Shown piece after piece: positions 9,501 to 17,187 of a stretch of DNA of 34,696 bases. Position 1 is the stretch's first letter; every line of letters begins with the position of its first letter. The notes under the pieces were generated by a model that ran no database searches, was not told the origin of the DNA, and saw nothing but the letters and a program-made list of their open reading frames with translations. A program made the translations under genes and the position numbers. This DNA is from Syntrophobacterales bacterium (GTDB lineage Bacteria > Desulfobacterota > Desulfobaccia > Desulfobaccales > 0-14-0-80-60-11): contig JALNYP010000039.1 in NCBI GenBank assembly GCA_023229795.1, forward strand, positions 1 to 34,696. The letters are read 5' to 3'.

Positions 9501-9967
9501 GCCTTGAGCCACCGGGCCTCGTCTTCCTCCAGCAGCTTGAACTCCAGAGGCGCGCCGGCCTCCTGGGGAGCCAGCTTCAGGAGCTGAGCGCAGAAGCCGT
9601 GAAAGGTCATGATGGGCAGGCGCTCCGGGGTCAGCTTGAGATGGGCTTCATCCCCATGCTTCCGGAACACCTGCTGCACCAGTTCCCGGAGCTTCAAATC
9701 CAGGGGGGAGGCCTCGGGGCCGGGGTCCTGCCGTTCCCAGAGCAGCCCCATGACCCGGGCCCGCAGTTCCCCCGCGGCCTTGCGGGTAAAGGTCAGGGCC
9801 AGCATCTCCTCGGGGGCGTCCACCCGGGCCAGCAGGGTGAGGAAGCGGGCCAGCAGCACCGAGGTCTTGCCGGACCCCGCCGGGGCTTCCAGGTGAAAGC
9901 TCTCCCGGTAGCCCAGGGCCTGGTCCCGTACGGCCTGATCGGTGGGTGGAGATGAATCTTTTGCCAT
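6575..9967 (-). CDS. addA: AddA-like UvrD-family helicase/nuclease
   Basis: This is the helicase-nuclease subunit of an AddAB-type double-strand-break resection complex (1130 residues with the start chosen here). In order it shows Walker A (APAGSGKT, Lys34), Walker B (ILVDEFQDTSQ), motif III (VVGDPKQSIYGWR), motif V (TVHGAKGLEFDQVF), motif VI (YVAVTRARQRL) and a C-terminal PD-(D/E)XK nuclease (GVIDRLAFDG then WILDYKSS). I chose the ATG at 9967 because MAKDSSPPTDQA matches the usual short lead before the Q-motif and has an AGGA ribosome site. A longer reading to 10051 would run back through a palindrome and the end of addB. It follows addB by 35 bases, the usual order. Confidence 0.95.
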   Translation of the reverse strand: MAKDSSPPTDQAVRDQALGYRESFHLEAPAGSGKTSVLLARFLTLLARVDAPEEMLALTFTRKAAGELRARVMGLLWERQDPGPEASPLDLKLRELVQQVFRKHGDEAHLKLTPERLPIMTFHGFCAQLLKLAPQEAGAPLEFKLLEEDEARWLKAEALEELRSRLNARRPADPVRRALVRRLVRLNNDWRRLAKELDGLLSRRDSLGEFLGLARVSRDAAAYQRLLQERFRLVLLPVLEALRAALAGSALGLVWGEFWGELQGSPHGDLLPAAIPGTGPADLIGWQGISQVLLTASQGELRKRLSPKDGFPEGFNQKKWSALIQDLPGPVARRLKQCRDLAPAGASPEEAAALQDLVILVGEALGVFEQLCAHRGALDFVALEAATLNLLSEDDPTEIMLRLDWRLKHILVDEFQDTSQNQMHLLCRLMAGWQGAGGRTLMVVGDPKQSIYGWRQAKPRLFMESRQGLPCGASSRLPLTPMWLTTNFRATRTLIAWVNQVFEDTIMTGGTAGADFHRAEPRPGAPEGLVPHLAFFTGGTDLAARELEARWLARQVAQALPGLKDKETIGILLFTRKHLPLYLQALSEAGLAVRVREGLKLADSRVVTHLHNLARALVRPQDQVAWAGVLRGPWAPQALDILARVAQTTGKVWPEKLRPLAGEADCPGDLADLAASLGKARDQVGRRPLAEILTEWLDGTRAWAGIAAWEGPLGVANARTYLDLLAAAEAGLPEATFGKADFNLEEAFQPPDPRAAASQVEILTVHGAKGLEFDQVFLPFLDWQPLKSEDNTPPFLLEEIPESRVHGLALARPYAKEKQSPLYVLLRDVKNQRVVDEARRVFYVAVTRARQRLVMSAVAKTAKNGGWQVSGDSPLAWLKGHYRQDLPDAGPPLSWPDPEVEVELVTAAPPLIQEAAGRKALPDAWDFQPEAAPYEMISPSRLAAPPAEAQRAPETEAPEGGDAARLRGEVMHRALQTLARGGPLPDSAALAAALRQSGLPAAAAAGLAPEMRAELEACRADPFLAALLRPETDGAASEWLLEDRPRPGAIRRGVIDRLAFDGQDWWILDYKSSRPAAGENWEAFMAREAAKYRPQLLAYREMAAKARGLKPPGAIRLGVYFTACRQVVEI

Positions 9968-9981
9968 TGGCAATCCTGTAA

Positions 9982-10002
9982 GGGCGACCCGCCGGGTCGC
10001 CC
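9982..10002. repeat. Palindrome between addB and addA
   Basis: Nine-base perfect arms, GGGCGACCC and GGGTCGCCC, surround a GCC loop. The hairpin starts directly after the addB stop codon in the addBA mRNA and ends 14 bases before the addA start. It could affect mRNA stability or coupling. It resembles the other dispersed palindromes. Confidence 0.75.
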
Positions 10003-12765
10003 CTATTCTTCTTCCTCGTCGGCCGCCACGCTGGCCGGGATGAAACCGCAAATCAGACTATAGAGACAATACTGGCAGACCCCCTGCTTCTTGCCCTCCG
10101 GGGCCGGGGTAGGATCGGGACGGAAATCCCCCGCGGCTAGCCGCCGCCCCAGGGCCGTGACCTTCTCCGCAAAGGCCGCCGCCACTTCCTGCCACCTGGC
10201 CGCGGGGGCCTTAAAATCCTCGTGTTTCAGGTGCTGGGGCCGGGACGATTTGAGCCCGATGAACCCCGCCTTGAGGCTCGCCGCCTCCCGGTCCACCGGT
10301 ACCCGGCCTTGCGCCACCGCCAACAGATAACAGGGCAACTGCGGCTCTTCCAGATCATCGAGGACCTTGCCCTTCTTGGGGATTTCGCCGCTCTTATAAT
10401 CCCAGACCACCACTTCGCCCGTCGCGGCGTGATAGTCCAATCGATCGACGCGGCCCTTCAGGGTAAAGGGCCAATCCCCGCCGCTCAGGTCTTCGAAGCC
10501 CAGTTCCGCGCCCAGCCAGCGCCAGCCCGCCCCAAAGCGCTCCTGCTCCAGCCGCAGCCACTCCCTTAGCAAACCGGGCTCGCCCAGCCAGCGGTCTGCC
10601 TCCGCCTGCCAGTGGAGATCATGGAGCCAGGGGGCCAAAGCCCGGCGGGCGGCTTCCTGGAGGAGCTCCCGGGCCCGCGCCTGATCCCAGGCCTGCTCCT
10701 GTTCGAGAATCTCCTGGAAGGCCGTGGTGAACCGGGCCAGCACCTCGTGGAGCAGTTGACCCCGCTGCCGGGGGTCCAGGCCGGTCTCGATGTCCGGCAA
10801 TTCTTTGATTTTCAGCAGAATTTCCAGGAAGAAGCGGCAGGGGCACCCCAGCGCGGTGCTGACCTGGCTCAAAGAGATTTGCCCTGGCAGGTCCCAGGCC
10901 AGGGGCGCGTCGGGGTATCCCGGCAGGGCAGGAGCTTCCGGGGCCTGAAAGACCGCCCGCACTGCCAATGAGCGCAGCCAGGCGGGGTGGGGCACGCTGA
11001 GCACCGGCATCTCCGCCTTTGTCCAGGCCTCGAGATAAAACGGCGTGCTCACGCGTTCTTCCTCGTCCGCCACCTCGGGCCGGGTCAGGGTGAGATGCGG
11101 CGCGGTCCCTAAGAGATTGGCGAAGAGTTCCGCGGCAAAATGATGCTGGCTTTGATAAGTCCCGCCCAAGACCTGGCGTTTTTCCGCCGCGGCGAGCAGG
11201 GGCAGGGGCCGGGGCGGGGCCGGCAGGGCGCCGGAGTTCATCCCCAGGCAAAAGACCCGGGAAAAATCCAGGCCCCGCATTTCGAGGAGGCCCAGGACCT
11301 GGATACCCGCGGCCTGAATCCCCGGCCCGGGCAGGACCAGCCGCCGGGCCCCCAGGGTCAGCCATTCCAGGAACTCCCCGGCCGCCAGCCGCTCCGGACC
11401 CAGCGCGGCCTCCACTGCGGACAAGAGCCCCTGGAGGCGATCCCAGGCCTCGCTTTCGGCGACTTCCTGCTCCCGGGGAAAACCCATTTCCTCCCAGGCC
11501 GCCATCAGGGCCCGGCGCCACTGGCCGGCCGGGGCGGCGGCCGGCGGAAAAGACGACCAGACGCGGTCCAGCCGCGCCGGCATCCCGGGCTCCATCTGGG
11601 CTTCCGGGGAGTTGAGCACCGCGGCCCGAAGCCGCTTCCACCCCTGGTCCACGCCCCGATCCCGAAAGGCCTGGTCCCATCGGGCCAGCCGGTCGCGGCG
11701 ACGCTGCAAGTCGCCGTAATAGGGGGAGAGAAGCAGGGAGATCAGATCTTCCCGGCGCTCGCCGGCGCCGAGGAACTGCAGCGGCAGGAGTGCGGCCTGA
11801 AAGAGCGGGACTTCCGAAAGATTCGGCCCTTGGGAAAAATTGTAGGCCCAGCCTTCCGGGGCCTGGGGCGGCCCCAATAATTCCGCCAGCACCCGCCGCA
11901 ACCGGGGGGCATAGGTCTCGATTTCCGGGGCGGTGACGGCCAGGCGATGGAGCGGCAGACCGCCTTCCCGGGCCAACTCGACCAATTGCGCCGCCACCCA
12001 CTGTACTTCCTGGGTGGGATCGGGCAGGCTTATCGCCTCCCGCACGTTCCCGGCGTCGCCCCGCACCTGCAGGTGGAGCATCCGGGTATGGCGGCTGAGC
12101 TCGCCCAGCCAAAGCGCTTCCGTAGGCGCCGGGGTTTCCAGGCCCACCACCAGGACCTCAGGGGGGACTTGCAGTCTGCCCTCTCGGAGCGCCGCGGTCA
12201 GGTAGGCCGGGAGCTCGCCGGGGCTTAGCCAGCCCTCCTGGCGCATGAGATCGGCATAAATCCGGGAGACCCGCCGCCGCCAGGCCACCAGGGGCGAGTC
12301 GTCTCCAGCGGGGCGGGCCTCCCCGGTGGGGCGGGCGTCCCTGGTGGGGCGGGCGTCCCTGCCCGCCATCCCTAGTGCCGGAACCAGGGCATAACGGCAC
12401 AGGAGGTTATAGGTCTCGTCCAGGGCCTCAGCCCAGGCCAGCTCCGGGGTGGGGCCGGGGGGAGCGGGAGCGGCCTTGAGGGCCTGCCGCCACCGGGCCA
12501 GGCGCACCAGGGCCGGGGCCAGGGCTTCAGGGGGCCACAGGGAGGCAAAGAGTTCGGACCACCAGGCGTGCAGGGTGAGGAGGGCGCCGGGCTCCCAGGC
12601 GGCGCGGCCGGCCTGGAGGGCGGCCAGGCGCTGGCGGTGCCAGATCTGCTGGGCCAGCCGCTGATGCGGCACCACCACCGGGACGCCGGGGACGGCGTGC
12701 TCCAGCACGTAATCCTGGAGCGCGGCGCTGGTAGAGAAAAACTGCTGCGTAGTGCCGGAAGACAT
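10003..12765 (-). CDS. addB: AddB-like PD-(D/E)XK nuclease with Fe-S cysteines
   Basis: This 920-residue partner of the AddA-like enzyme has an N-terminal helicase-like half with no Walker A motif, as in the proteobacterial form, so it probably scans DNA without hydrolysing ATP. The C-terminal nuclease has GRVDRLDYH followed by VVWDYKSGE. Four cysteines match the AddB iron-sulfur staple: one in GCPCRFF (Cys641 or Cys643), then Cys897, Cys900 and Cys906 with C-x2-C-x5-C spacing. About residues 133-153 read as hexapeptide repeats (RDARPT, RDARPT, GEARPA), encoded by an expanded copy of the intergenic palindrome. Translation continues in frame through it. The start has no strong ribosome site, but the N-terminal VVVPHQRLAQQI fits the family. 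Confidence 0.92.
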   Translation of the reverse strand: MSSGTTQQFFSTSAALQDYVLEHAVPGVPVVVPHQRLAQQIWHRQRLAALQAGRAAWEPGALLTLHAWWSELFASLWPPEALAPALVRLARWRQALKAAPAPPGPTPELAWAEALDETYNLLCRYALVPALGMAGRDARPTRDARPTGEARPAGDDSPLVAWRRRVSRIYADLMRQEGWLSPGELPAYLTAALREGRLQVPPEVLVVGLETPAPTEALWLGELSRHTRMLHLQVRGDAGNVREAISLPDPTQEVQWVAAQLVELAREGGLPLHRLAVTAPEIETYAPRLRRVLAELLGPPQAPEGWAYNFSQGPNLSEVPLFQAALLPLQFLGAGERREDLISLLLSPYYGDLQRRRDRLARWDQAFRDRGVDQGWKRLRAAVLNSPEAQMEPGMPARLDRVWSSFPPAAAPAGQWRRALMAAWEEMGFPREQEVAESEAWDRLQGLLSAVEAALGPERLAAGEFLEWLTLGARRLVLPGPGIQAAGIQVLGLLEMRGLDFSRVFCLGMNSGALPAPPRPLPLLAAAEKRQVLGGTYQSQHHFAAELFANLLGTAPHLTLTRPEVADEEERVSTPFYLEAWTKAEMPVLSVPHPAWLRSLAVRAVFQAPEAPALPGYPDAPLAWDLPGQISLSQVSTALGCPCRFFLEILLKIKELPDIETGLDPRQRGQLLHEVLARFTTAFQEILEQEQAWDQARARELLQEAARRALAPWLHDLHWQAEADRWLGEPGLLREWLRLEQERFGAGWRWLGAELGFEDLSGGDWPFTLKGRVDRLDYHAATGEVVVWDYKSGEIPKKGKVLDDLEEPQLPCYLLAVAQGRVPVDREAASLKAGFIGLKSSRPQHLKHEDFKAPAARWQEVAAAFAEKVTALGRRLAAGDFRPDPTPAPEGKKQGVCQYCLYSLICGFIPASVAADEEEE
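12307..12367 (+). repeat. Palindromic repeat expanded in frame within addB
   Basis: Three 18-base units (12307-12324, 12325-12342, 12343-12360) are built on GGTGGGGCGGGCGTCCCT; the second and third are identical and the first is diverged. GCCCGCC (12361-12367) then closes a hairpin with GGCGGGC (12348-12354). The sequence closely matches the intergenic palindromes at 2331 and 15499. The unit is six codons long, so the addB frame is kept. Confidence 0.8.
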
Positions 12766-12789
12766 AAGCTCGGGCTTGGATGGTCTGGT

Positions 12790-12810
12790 GTAGGGTGCGC
12801 ACTGCGCACC
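12790..12810 (+). repeat. Dispersed GTAGGG palindrome (GGTGCGCA type)
   Basis: GTAGGG leads into a 17-base perfect palindrome, GGTGCGCA-C-TGCGCACC (12794-12810). It is the first of three in the addB-ftsH gap. Confidence 0.8.
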
Positions 12811-12851
12811 ATTGCCAAAGGGGAATCCTAGCGTTTAACGCGCCAGTTGAT

Positions 12852-12872
12852 GTAGGGTGCGCACCGCGCACC
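12852..12872 (+). repeat. Dispersed GTAGGG palindrome (GGTGCGC type)
   Basis: GTAGGG leads into GGTGCGC-ACC-GCGCACC (12856-12872). It is preceded by a CCTAGCGT..ACGCGCCA segment that is repeated again before the next copy, so a unit of roughly 75-80 bases has been duplicated here. Confidence 0.8.
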
Positions 12873-12924
12873 AAGACAAAAAACTATATCGCCCTTTCAT
12901 TCCTAGCGTCTTACGCGCCAGGAT

Positions 12925-12945
12925 GGTGCGCAGTGCGCACCCTAC
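12925..12945 (-). repeat. Dispersed palindrome, inverted orientation
   Basis: GGTGCGCA-G-TGCGCACC ends in CCCTAC, so the GTAGGG border faces the other way. With the copies at 12790 and 12852 it makes a head-to-head arrangement. Confidence 0.8.
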
Positions 12946-12977
12946 GGCTGGCGGCGGGCCCGGAGGTCCGCCCTACC

Positions 12978-14879
12978 TCAAGCCGGCTGCTTCTGGTCCT
13001 TGGCGTGATTCAAGATCTCCCGCAATTCTTCGCCTTCCAGGACCTCTTTGTCCAGGAGAATCCCGGCGGCCTTCTCCAGGCTGGGCCGCAGCTTTTCCAG
13101 GATGTCCCGGGCCCGGCGATGGGCCTTGTCCACCAGCGCGGCTACTTCCTGGTCGATCTCCTGGGCCGTGGCTTCGCTGTAATCCTTGGAGCTGGGGGGC
13201 ATCATAGTCTCCAGGAACAGGGGCCGCCGTTCCCGCTCAAAGGTGATGGGCCCCAGCTTTTCGCTCATGCCGTACTCCCGGATCATGGAGCGGGCCACGT
13301 CCGTGGCCCGGAAGAGATCGTTCTGGGCCCCGGTGGAAATTTCGTTAAAGATTAACTCTTCCGCTACCCGGCCGCCCATCATCACGGCCATGCGATCCTC
13401 CAACTCGGTCTTGGTCATCAGGTAGCGGTCTTCGGTGGGCAGCTGCATGGTATAACCCAGGGCCCCGATGCCCCGGGGGATGATGGAGACCCGGTGCACC
13501 GGGTCGGTGGTGGGCAAGGCCTCGGCCACCAGGGCGTGGCCGGTCTCGTGGTAGGCCACGATCTCTTTTTCCCGGGGGTTCATGACCCGGTTGCGCTTTT
13601 CCAGGCCGGCCACCACCCGGTCAATGGACTCCTCGAAGTCATCCATCTCCACCGCGGTCTTGTTCTTCCGGGCCGCCAGCAAGGCCGCTTCATTGACGAT
13701 GTTGGCCAGATCCGAGCCCACCATGCCGGGGGTGCGGGCCGCCAGGGTCTTGAGGTTGACCTCGGGGGAGAGCTTGATGTGCCGGCTGTGGATCGTCAGA
13801 ATATCCTCGCGACCTTTCAGTGAGGGCCGGTCCACCAGGATGTGGCGGTCGAAACGGCCGGGCCGGATCAGGGCCGGGTCCAGGATCTCCGGCCGGTTGG
13901 TGGCGGCCATGATGATCACCCCTTTGCGGGTGTCGAAGCCGTCCATTTCGGAGAGGAGCTGATTCAGGGTATTTTCCCGTTCTTCCGGCCCTCCCAGGGG
14001 GCTCAGCCCCCGGGCCTTGCCGATGGCGTCCAGTTCATCGATAAAAATGATGCAGGGGGCCTTTTCCTGGGCCGTGGCAAAGAGGTCCCGCACCCGGGCG
14101 GCGCCCACCCCCACGAACATTTCCACAAAATCGGAGCCGGACAGGCTCATGAACGGCACCCCGGCCTCTCCGGCCACGGCCCGGGCCAACAAAGTCTTGC
14201 CGGTGCCCGGCGGCCCCACCAGCATGACGCCCTTGGGGAGGTTACCCCCCAAGACCTGGAACTTGGCGGGATTTCTCAGGAACTCGATGATTTCCTTCAG
14301 TTCTTCTTCGGCTTCTTCCACCCCGGCCACGTCCTGGAAGGTCACCTTGGTCTCGTCCTGGACATAGATCTTGGCCTTGCTCTTGCCCACGGTCATGAGG
14401 CCGCCGGCGCCGCTGCCGATCTTCCGGAAGAAGTAAACCCAGATGCCGATGAGCAACAGGAAGGGCAAGACCCAGGACAAAAGGGAAGTTAGCCAGGTGT
14501 TTTCCTGGATGGCCCGGTACTTGATGTGCTTGTCCTCCAGGAGCTTTACCAGGTCTGGGTCTTGCACCCTGACGGTGGAAAACATCGGTTCTTTTTTGTC
14601 GAACTGTTTGGCCAGAGTCGCGGGCAGGTCGGGTTTTTTCCTCTCCTTGGCCAGGTCCTCGACCCCTTTGGGCAGCAGTTTACCCGTAATGGTATCGGTG
14701 CTGATGGCCAGGCTATCGATACCCTGGATATCTACCAGGTGGCGAAATTCGCTATAACTGACTTCGGTGGCCTGCTTGGCCACGCTGTAGTACTGGAAGA
14801 TGAGCAGCAGCACAATCAAAGCCAGCACATACCAGATGGCGTAACGGGCCGTGGGGGAAGGGGGTGGGGTTTCTGCCAT
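12978..14879 (-). CDS. ftsH: ATP-dependent zinc metalloprotease FtsH
   Basis: This membrane-anchored AAA+ protease degrades misassembled membrane proteins and selected cytosolic regulators (633 residues). It has two transmembrane helices (about 13-32 and 132-151) flanking a small periplasmic domain. They are followed by Walker A GPPGTGKT (222-229), Walker B with IIFIDELDAIG, the second region of homology around NRPEILDPALIRPGRFDR, and the zinc motif HETGH (444-448). HETGH replaces the commoner HEAGH and keeps both His and the Glu. The start has a GAGGT ribosome site six bases upstream and an AT-rich promoter region. It appears to be transcribed alone: the gap to addB downstream is about 210 bases and packed with palindromes. 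Confidence 0.97.
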   Translation of the reverse strand: MAETPPPSPTARYAIWYVLALIVLLLIFQYYSVAKQATEVSYSEFRHLVDIQGIDSLAISTDTITGKLLPKGVEDLAKERKKPDLPATLAKQFDKKEPMFSTVRVQDPDLVKLLEDKHIKYRAIQENTWLTSLLSWVLPFLLLIGIWVYFFRKIGSGAGGLMTVGKSKAKIYVQDETKVTFQDVAGVEEAEEELKEIIEFLRNPAKFQVLGGNLPKGVMLVGPPGTGKTLLARAVAGEAGVPFMSLSGSDFVEMFVGVGAARVRDLFATAQEKAPCIIFIDELDAIGKARGLSPLGGPEERENTLNQLLSEMDGFDTRKGVIIMAATNRPEILDPALIRPGRFDRHILVDRPSLKGREDILTIHSRHIKLSPEVNLKTLAARTPGMVGSDLANIVNEAALLAARKNKTAVEMDDFEESIDRVVAGLEKRNRVMNPREKEIVAYHETGHALVAEALPTTDPVHRVSIIPRGIGALGYTMQLPTEDRYLMTKTELEDRMAVMMGGRVAEELIFNEISTGAQNDLFRATDVARSMIREYGMSEKLGPITFERERRPLFLETMMPPSSKDYSEATAQEIDQEVAALVDKAHRRARDILEKLRPSLEKAAGILLDKEVLEGEELREILNHAKDQKQPA

Positions 14880-14924
14880 GTTTACCTCAGGAATTTATGG
14901 AGCCGGTCATGCTTCTGGTCTCAT

Positions 14925-14952
14925 AATATAATGATTGAGGGCAGATACGCAA
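14925..14952 (-). promoter_or_regulatory. Candidate sigma-70 promoter of ftsH
   Basis: TTGCGT (14947-14952) and TATATT (14925-14930) on the minus strand are spaced by 16 bases, about 45 bases before the ftsH start. The -10 is good and the -35 is weak. Confidence 0.4.
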
Positions 14953-15156
14953 CCATACTCTCCCGGTCCCTTGCGGATTGGCGGCGCGGTTCCTATGGTA
15001 TGGTGGAGGCGGGTTTAGACCGCACCCGCCCGGAACTGGGCGGATTTGACGGTAACCTCGGGTGTGACGTGAACATCAGCGCCGCCGATTTTTTCGCATC
15101 TGCTGATTGAGGCGAAATACCTCAAGTCCTTCTCGGCACGGGGACTCATAGAAAAA

Positions 15157-15183
15157 GGTGGCACAGGCGTCTCGCCTGTGCAG
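15157..15183 (+). repeat. Dispersed palindrome (GCACAGGCG type)
   Basis: GGTG is followed by nine-base arms GCACAGGCG and CGCCTGTGC around a TCT loop (15161-15181). A close relative lies at 34535-34558. Confidence 0.75.
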
Positions 15184-15261
15184 GCGGGATGAAGTCTGGG
15201 GCTATAAAAAATAGCTATTTGAACGCAACGGTATTTTACTTTATCAACCAAGGAGCCATGT

Positions 15262-15486
15262 ATGCACGACGAATTAAAGCAGTTGGATATCGATAACCTC
15301 CCCCTGCCTAAGCTGGTGGAGGAACTGCGCCGGGCGGCGAGTGCTTGTCAGTGCGAAGGGACCCGGGAGACCGTGTTTGTGTCCCGGGGGCGGGATAATA
15401 TTGTGCCCTGCCTGGCGTGTGAGCCGATTTATCAGGTGTTGGACCCGTTGGAAGCAGCCCTGAAAGTTTTGAAAGAGGGGAAATAA
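15262..15486 (+). CDS. Small cysteine-rich protein of unknown function
   Basis: I do not recognise this 74-residue protein. It has two amphipathic helical ends and a middle section with Cys29-x-Cys31 and Cys50-x2-Cys53, a pattern that could hold zinc or a small iron-sulfur cluster. A perfect AAGGAG lies seven bases before the ATG, and codon use matches the neighbours, so it is very probably a real gene. It is alone on the plus strand between ftsH and ruvB, both on minus. Function is unknown; metal binding is inferred only from the cysteine spacing. Confidence 0.75.
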   Translation: MHDELKQLDIDNLPLPKLVEELRRAASACQCEGTRETVFVSRGRDNIVPCLACEPIYQVLDPLEAALKVLKEGK

Positions 15487-15498
15487 GAGACTTTCCGG

Positions 15499-15521
15499 TA
15501 GGGCGGGCCTCCCGGCCCGCC
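15499..15521 (+). repeat. Dispersed GTAGGG palindrome between convergent genes
   Basis: Starting with TAGGG, arms GGCGGGCC and GGCCCGCC (15502-15509 with 15514-15521) enclose a TCCC loop. It lies in the gap where the small cysteine-rich gene and ruvB converge, so it could act as a bidirectional transcript end, though no T-run follows. Confidence 0.75.
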
Positions 15522-15575
15522 ACTCTTTTGTGTGAAACTCTGGTGGCAGGATGATGGCCAGCGCCCTCAATTGAC

Positions 15576-16598
15576 CTAAAATAAGGAAGGGTGGGCGCCT
15601 TTGCGGGGCAGTTTGGCGAAATACTCCGCGGCCCGGTTGGTGGCCATGCGGCCCCGGGGGGTGCGCTGCAAGAAGCCGCACTGCAGCAGGTAGGGTTCAT
15701 AGACATCTTCCAGGGTGTCTTCCTCTTCGCACAGGGCCGCGGCCAGGGTGCCCAGCCCCACCGGCCCCCCGTCGTACTTCTCCAGGATGGTCAGGAGAAT
15801 CTGCCGGTCCATGCGGTCGAACCCCAGTTGGTCCACGTCCAGCAGGGTCAGGGCCGCGTCCGCCGCTTCCCGGTTGATGCGGCCGTCGCCCCGCACCTGG
15901 GCGTAATCCCGCACCCGCTTGAGCAGCCGGTTGGCGATGCGGGGGGTGCCCCGGGAGCGCCGGGCGATCTCCCAGGCCCCCTCGGCTTCGATCTCGACCC
16001 CCAGCACCTGGGCGGCCCGATGGATGATCTGGGTGAGCTCCTCCGGGTGATAAAACTCCACCCGCAGCATCAAGCCGAAACGGTCCCGGAGCGCCGGGGT
16101 GAGCAGACCGGCCCGGGTGGTGGCGCCCACCAGGGTGAAATGGGGCAAATCCAGCTTCAGGGAGCGCGCCCCGGGCCCCTGGCCGATGATCAGGTCCAGG
16201 TGGTAATCTTCCATGGCCGGGTAGAGGATTTCTTCGACCACTGTGGGCAGGCGGTGGACTTCGTCGATGAACAGGACGTCTTTGGGTTGCAGGTTGGTGA
16301 GGAGCGCCGCCAGGTCGCCGGCCCGTTCGACCACCGGCCCCGAGGTGGTCTTGATCCCGCCGCCCATCTCGTGGGCGATGATGTAAGCCAGGGTGGTCTT
16401 GCCCAACCCCGGAGGGCCGTGCACCAGGATGTGGTCCACTGCCTCGCCTCGGCCCAGGGCTGCGGCCAGGGCGATCTCCAGATTGCGGCGCAGCTCCTTC
16501 TGGCCCACGAATTCGCTCAGACTCCGGGGCCTTAAGCCTACCTCCAGCCCCAGGTCTTCCTCCTGGAGCCGGGGATTGACGATGCGTTCCTCGCTCAT
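15576..16598 (-). CDS. ruvB: Holliday junction branch-migration helicase RuvB
   Basis: This is the AAA+ motor of the RuvABC complex, driving branch migration at Holliday junctions (340 residues, normal length). Landmarks are Walker A GPPGLGKT (61-68), Walker B VLFIDEVHRLP, sensor GATTRAGLLTPALRDRFG and the C-terminal winged helix ending in TPRGRMATNRAAEYF. It is usually in an operon with ruvC and ruvA. Here the neighbours on both sides are on the other strand, so it stands alone. The start (MSEERIVNPRL) has only a weak AGG-type ribosome site. Confidence 0.97.
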   Translation of the reverse strand: MSEERIVNPRLQEEDLGLEVGLRPRSLSEFVGQKELRRNLEIALAAALGRGEAVDHILVHGPPGLGKTTLAYIIAHEMGGGIKTTSGPVVERAGDLAALLTNLQPKDVLFIDEVHRLPTVVEEILYPAMEDYHLDLIIGQGPGARSLKLDLPHFTLVGATTRAGLLTPALRDRFGLMLRVEFYHPEELTQIIHRAAQVLGVEIEAEGAWEIARRSRGTPRIANRLLKRVRDYAQVRGDGRINREAADAALTLLDVDQLGFDRMDRQILLTILEKYDGGPVGLGTLAAALCEEEDTLEDVYEPYLLQCGFLQRTPRGRMATNRAAEYFAKLPRKGAHPSLF

Positions 16599-16752
16599 TT
16601 GCGCCTAATGTACCTTAGCCCCGGCGACTTTGCAAGCGACAGGCGCCCTGCTCCAAACCGGGAAAACCTTGGCCCTGCGGCCCGGGTCTGATAGACTTAT
16701 CCAAAATCATTTGGCTGGAACAATTACGGTAAATAAGCAAGAGGCGCGCCGT

Positions 16753-17166
16753 ATGGGTGATCCGACGGAAAATAAGAAACCGGCAAAAGTTGGCGACAGC
16801 AAAGATCATCAGGCCAATGAGCGGACCTTTCTTGCCTGGATCAGGACCAGTGTCGGGATAATGGTATTTGGTTTTGTGGTCGAGAAGTTTTCCTTCTTCC
16901 TAAAAGAACTCTATCATTTAGTGGGAAAACAATCGCATATCCCGAAAGCCACCACCTCTTCTTATGGATCTGCCTCAATCATTGGGATAGCCCTGGTGGC
17001 ATTGGGTACCATGCTGGCCTTGGGCGCCATTCTCAGATATAAAAAGGTCCAAAGAGAAATAGATGAAGGCACCTATCGGCCTTCCTTAGTACTGGATATA
17101 TTTCTTGCTACGATTGTCCTGGGCACCGGAATCTTCTTTACTATTTATATGATTGCTAGTCTTTAA
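16753..17166 (+). CDS. DUF202 / YidH-family small membrane protein
   Basis: This 137-residue membrane protein opens with a hydrophilic Lys-rich stretch, then the DUF202 signature NERTFLAWIRTSVGIMVFGF. Three predicted transmembrane helices lie at about 30-50, 80-100 and 115-136. I chose the ATG at 16753, which has an AAGAGG site eight bases upstream; a longer reading from 16630 would add an uncharacteristic leader. The family's function is unknown. It ends about 20 bases before an ABC-transporter ATPase on the same strand, so the three genes may form one operon. Base composition is lower in GC than in neighbouring genes. Confidence 0.88.
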   Translation: MGDPTENKKPAKVGDSKDHQANERTFLAWIRTSVGIMVFGFVVEKFSFFLKELYHLVGKQSHIPKATTSSYGSASIIGIALVALGTMLALGAILRYKKVQREIDEGTYRPSLVLDIFLATIVLGTGIFFTIYMIASL

Positions 17167-17187
17167 CCGCTTTTGCTCTTGGTAACT

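Larger units (their letters stand above)
14880..15261. other. Divergent intergenic region between ftsH and a small gene
   Basis: These 382 bases hold the candidate ftsH promoter (14925-14952), a palindrome (15161-15181) and, at the right end, an AAGGAG ribosome site for the next gene. A 78-codon open frame on the minus strand passes through the palindrome and gives an ACTGETPVPP-type peptide, a common product of such repeats. I do not call it a gene. Confidence 0.5.

Noticed and set aside
10619..12112. A 497-codon frame in another phase of the minus strand over addB
   Set aside because: The translation is Gly/Pro/Arg-rich and low in complexity, with no family features; addB is complete in its own frame.
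15015..15251. A 78-codon frame on minus containing ACTGETPVPP
   Set aside because: That peptide is simply the translation of a palindromic repeat and commonly appears in spurious predictions.
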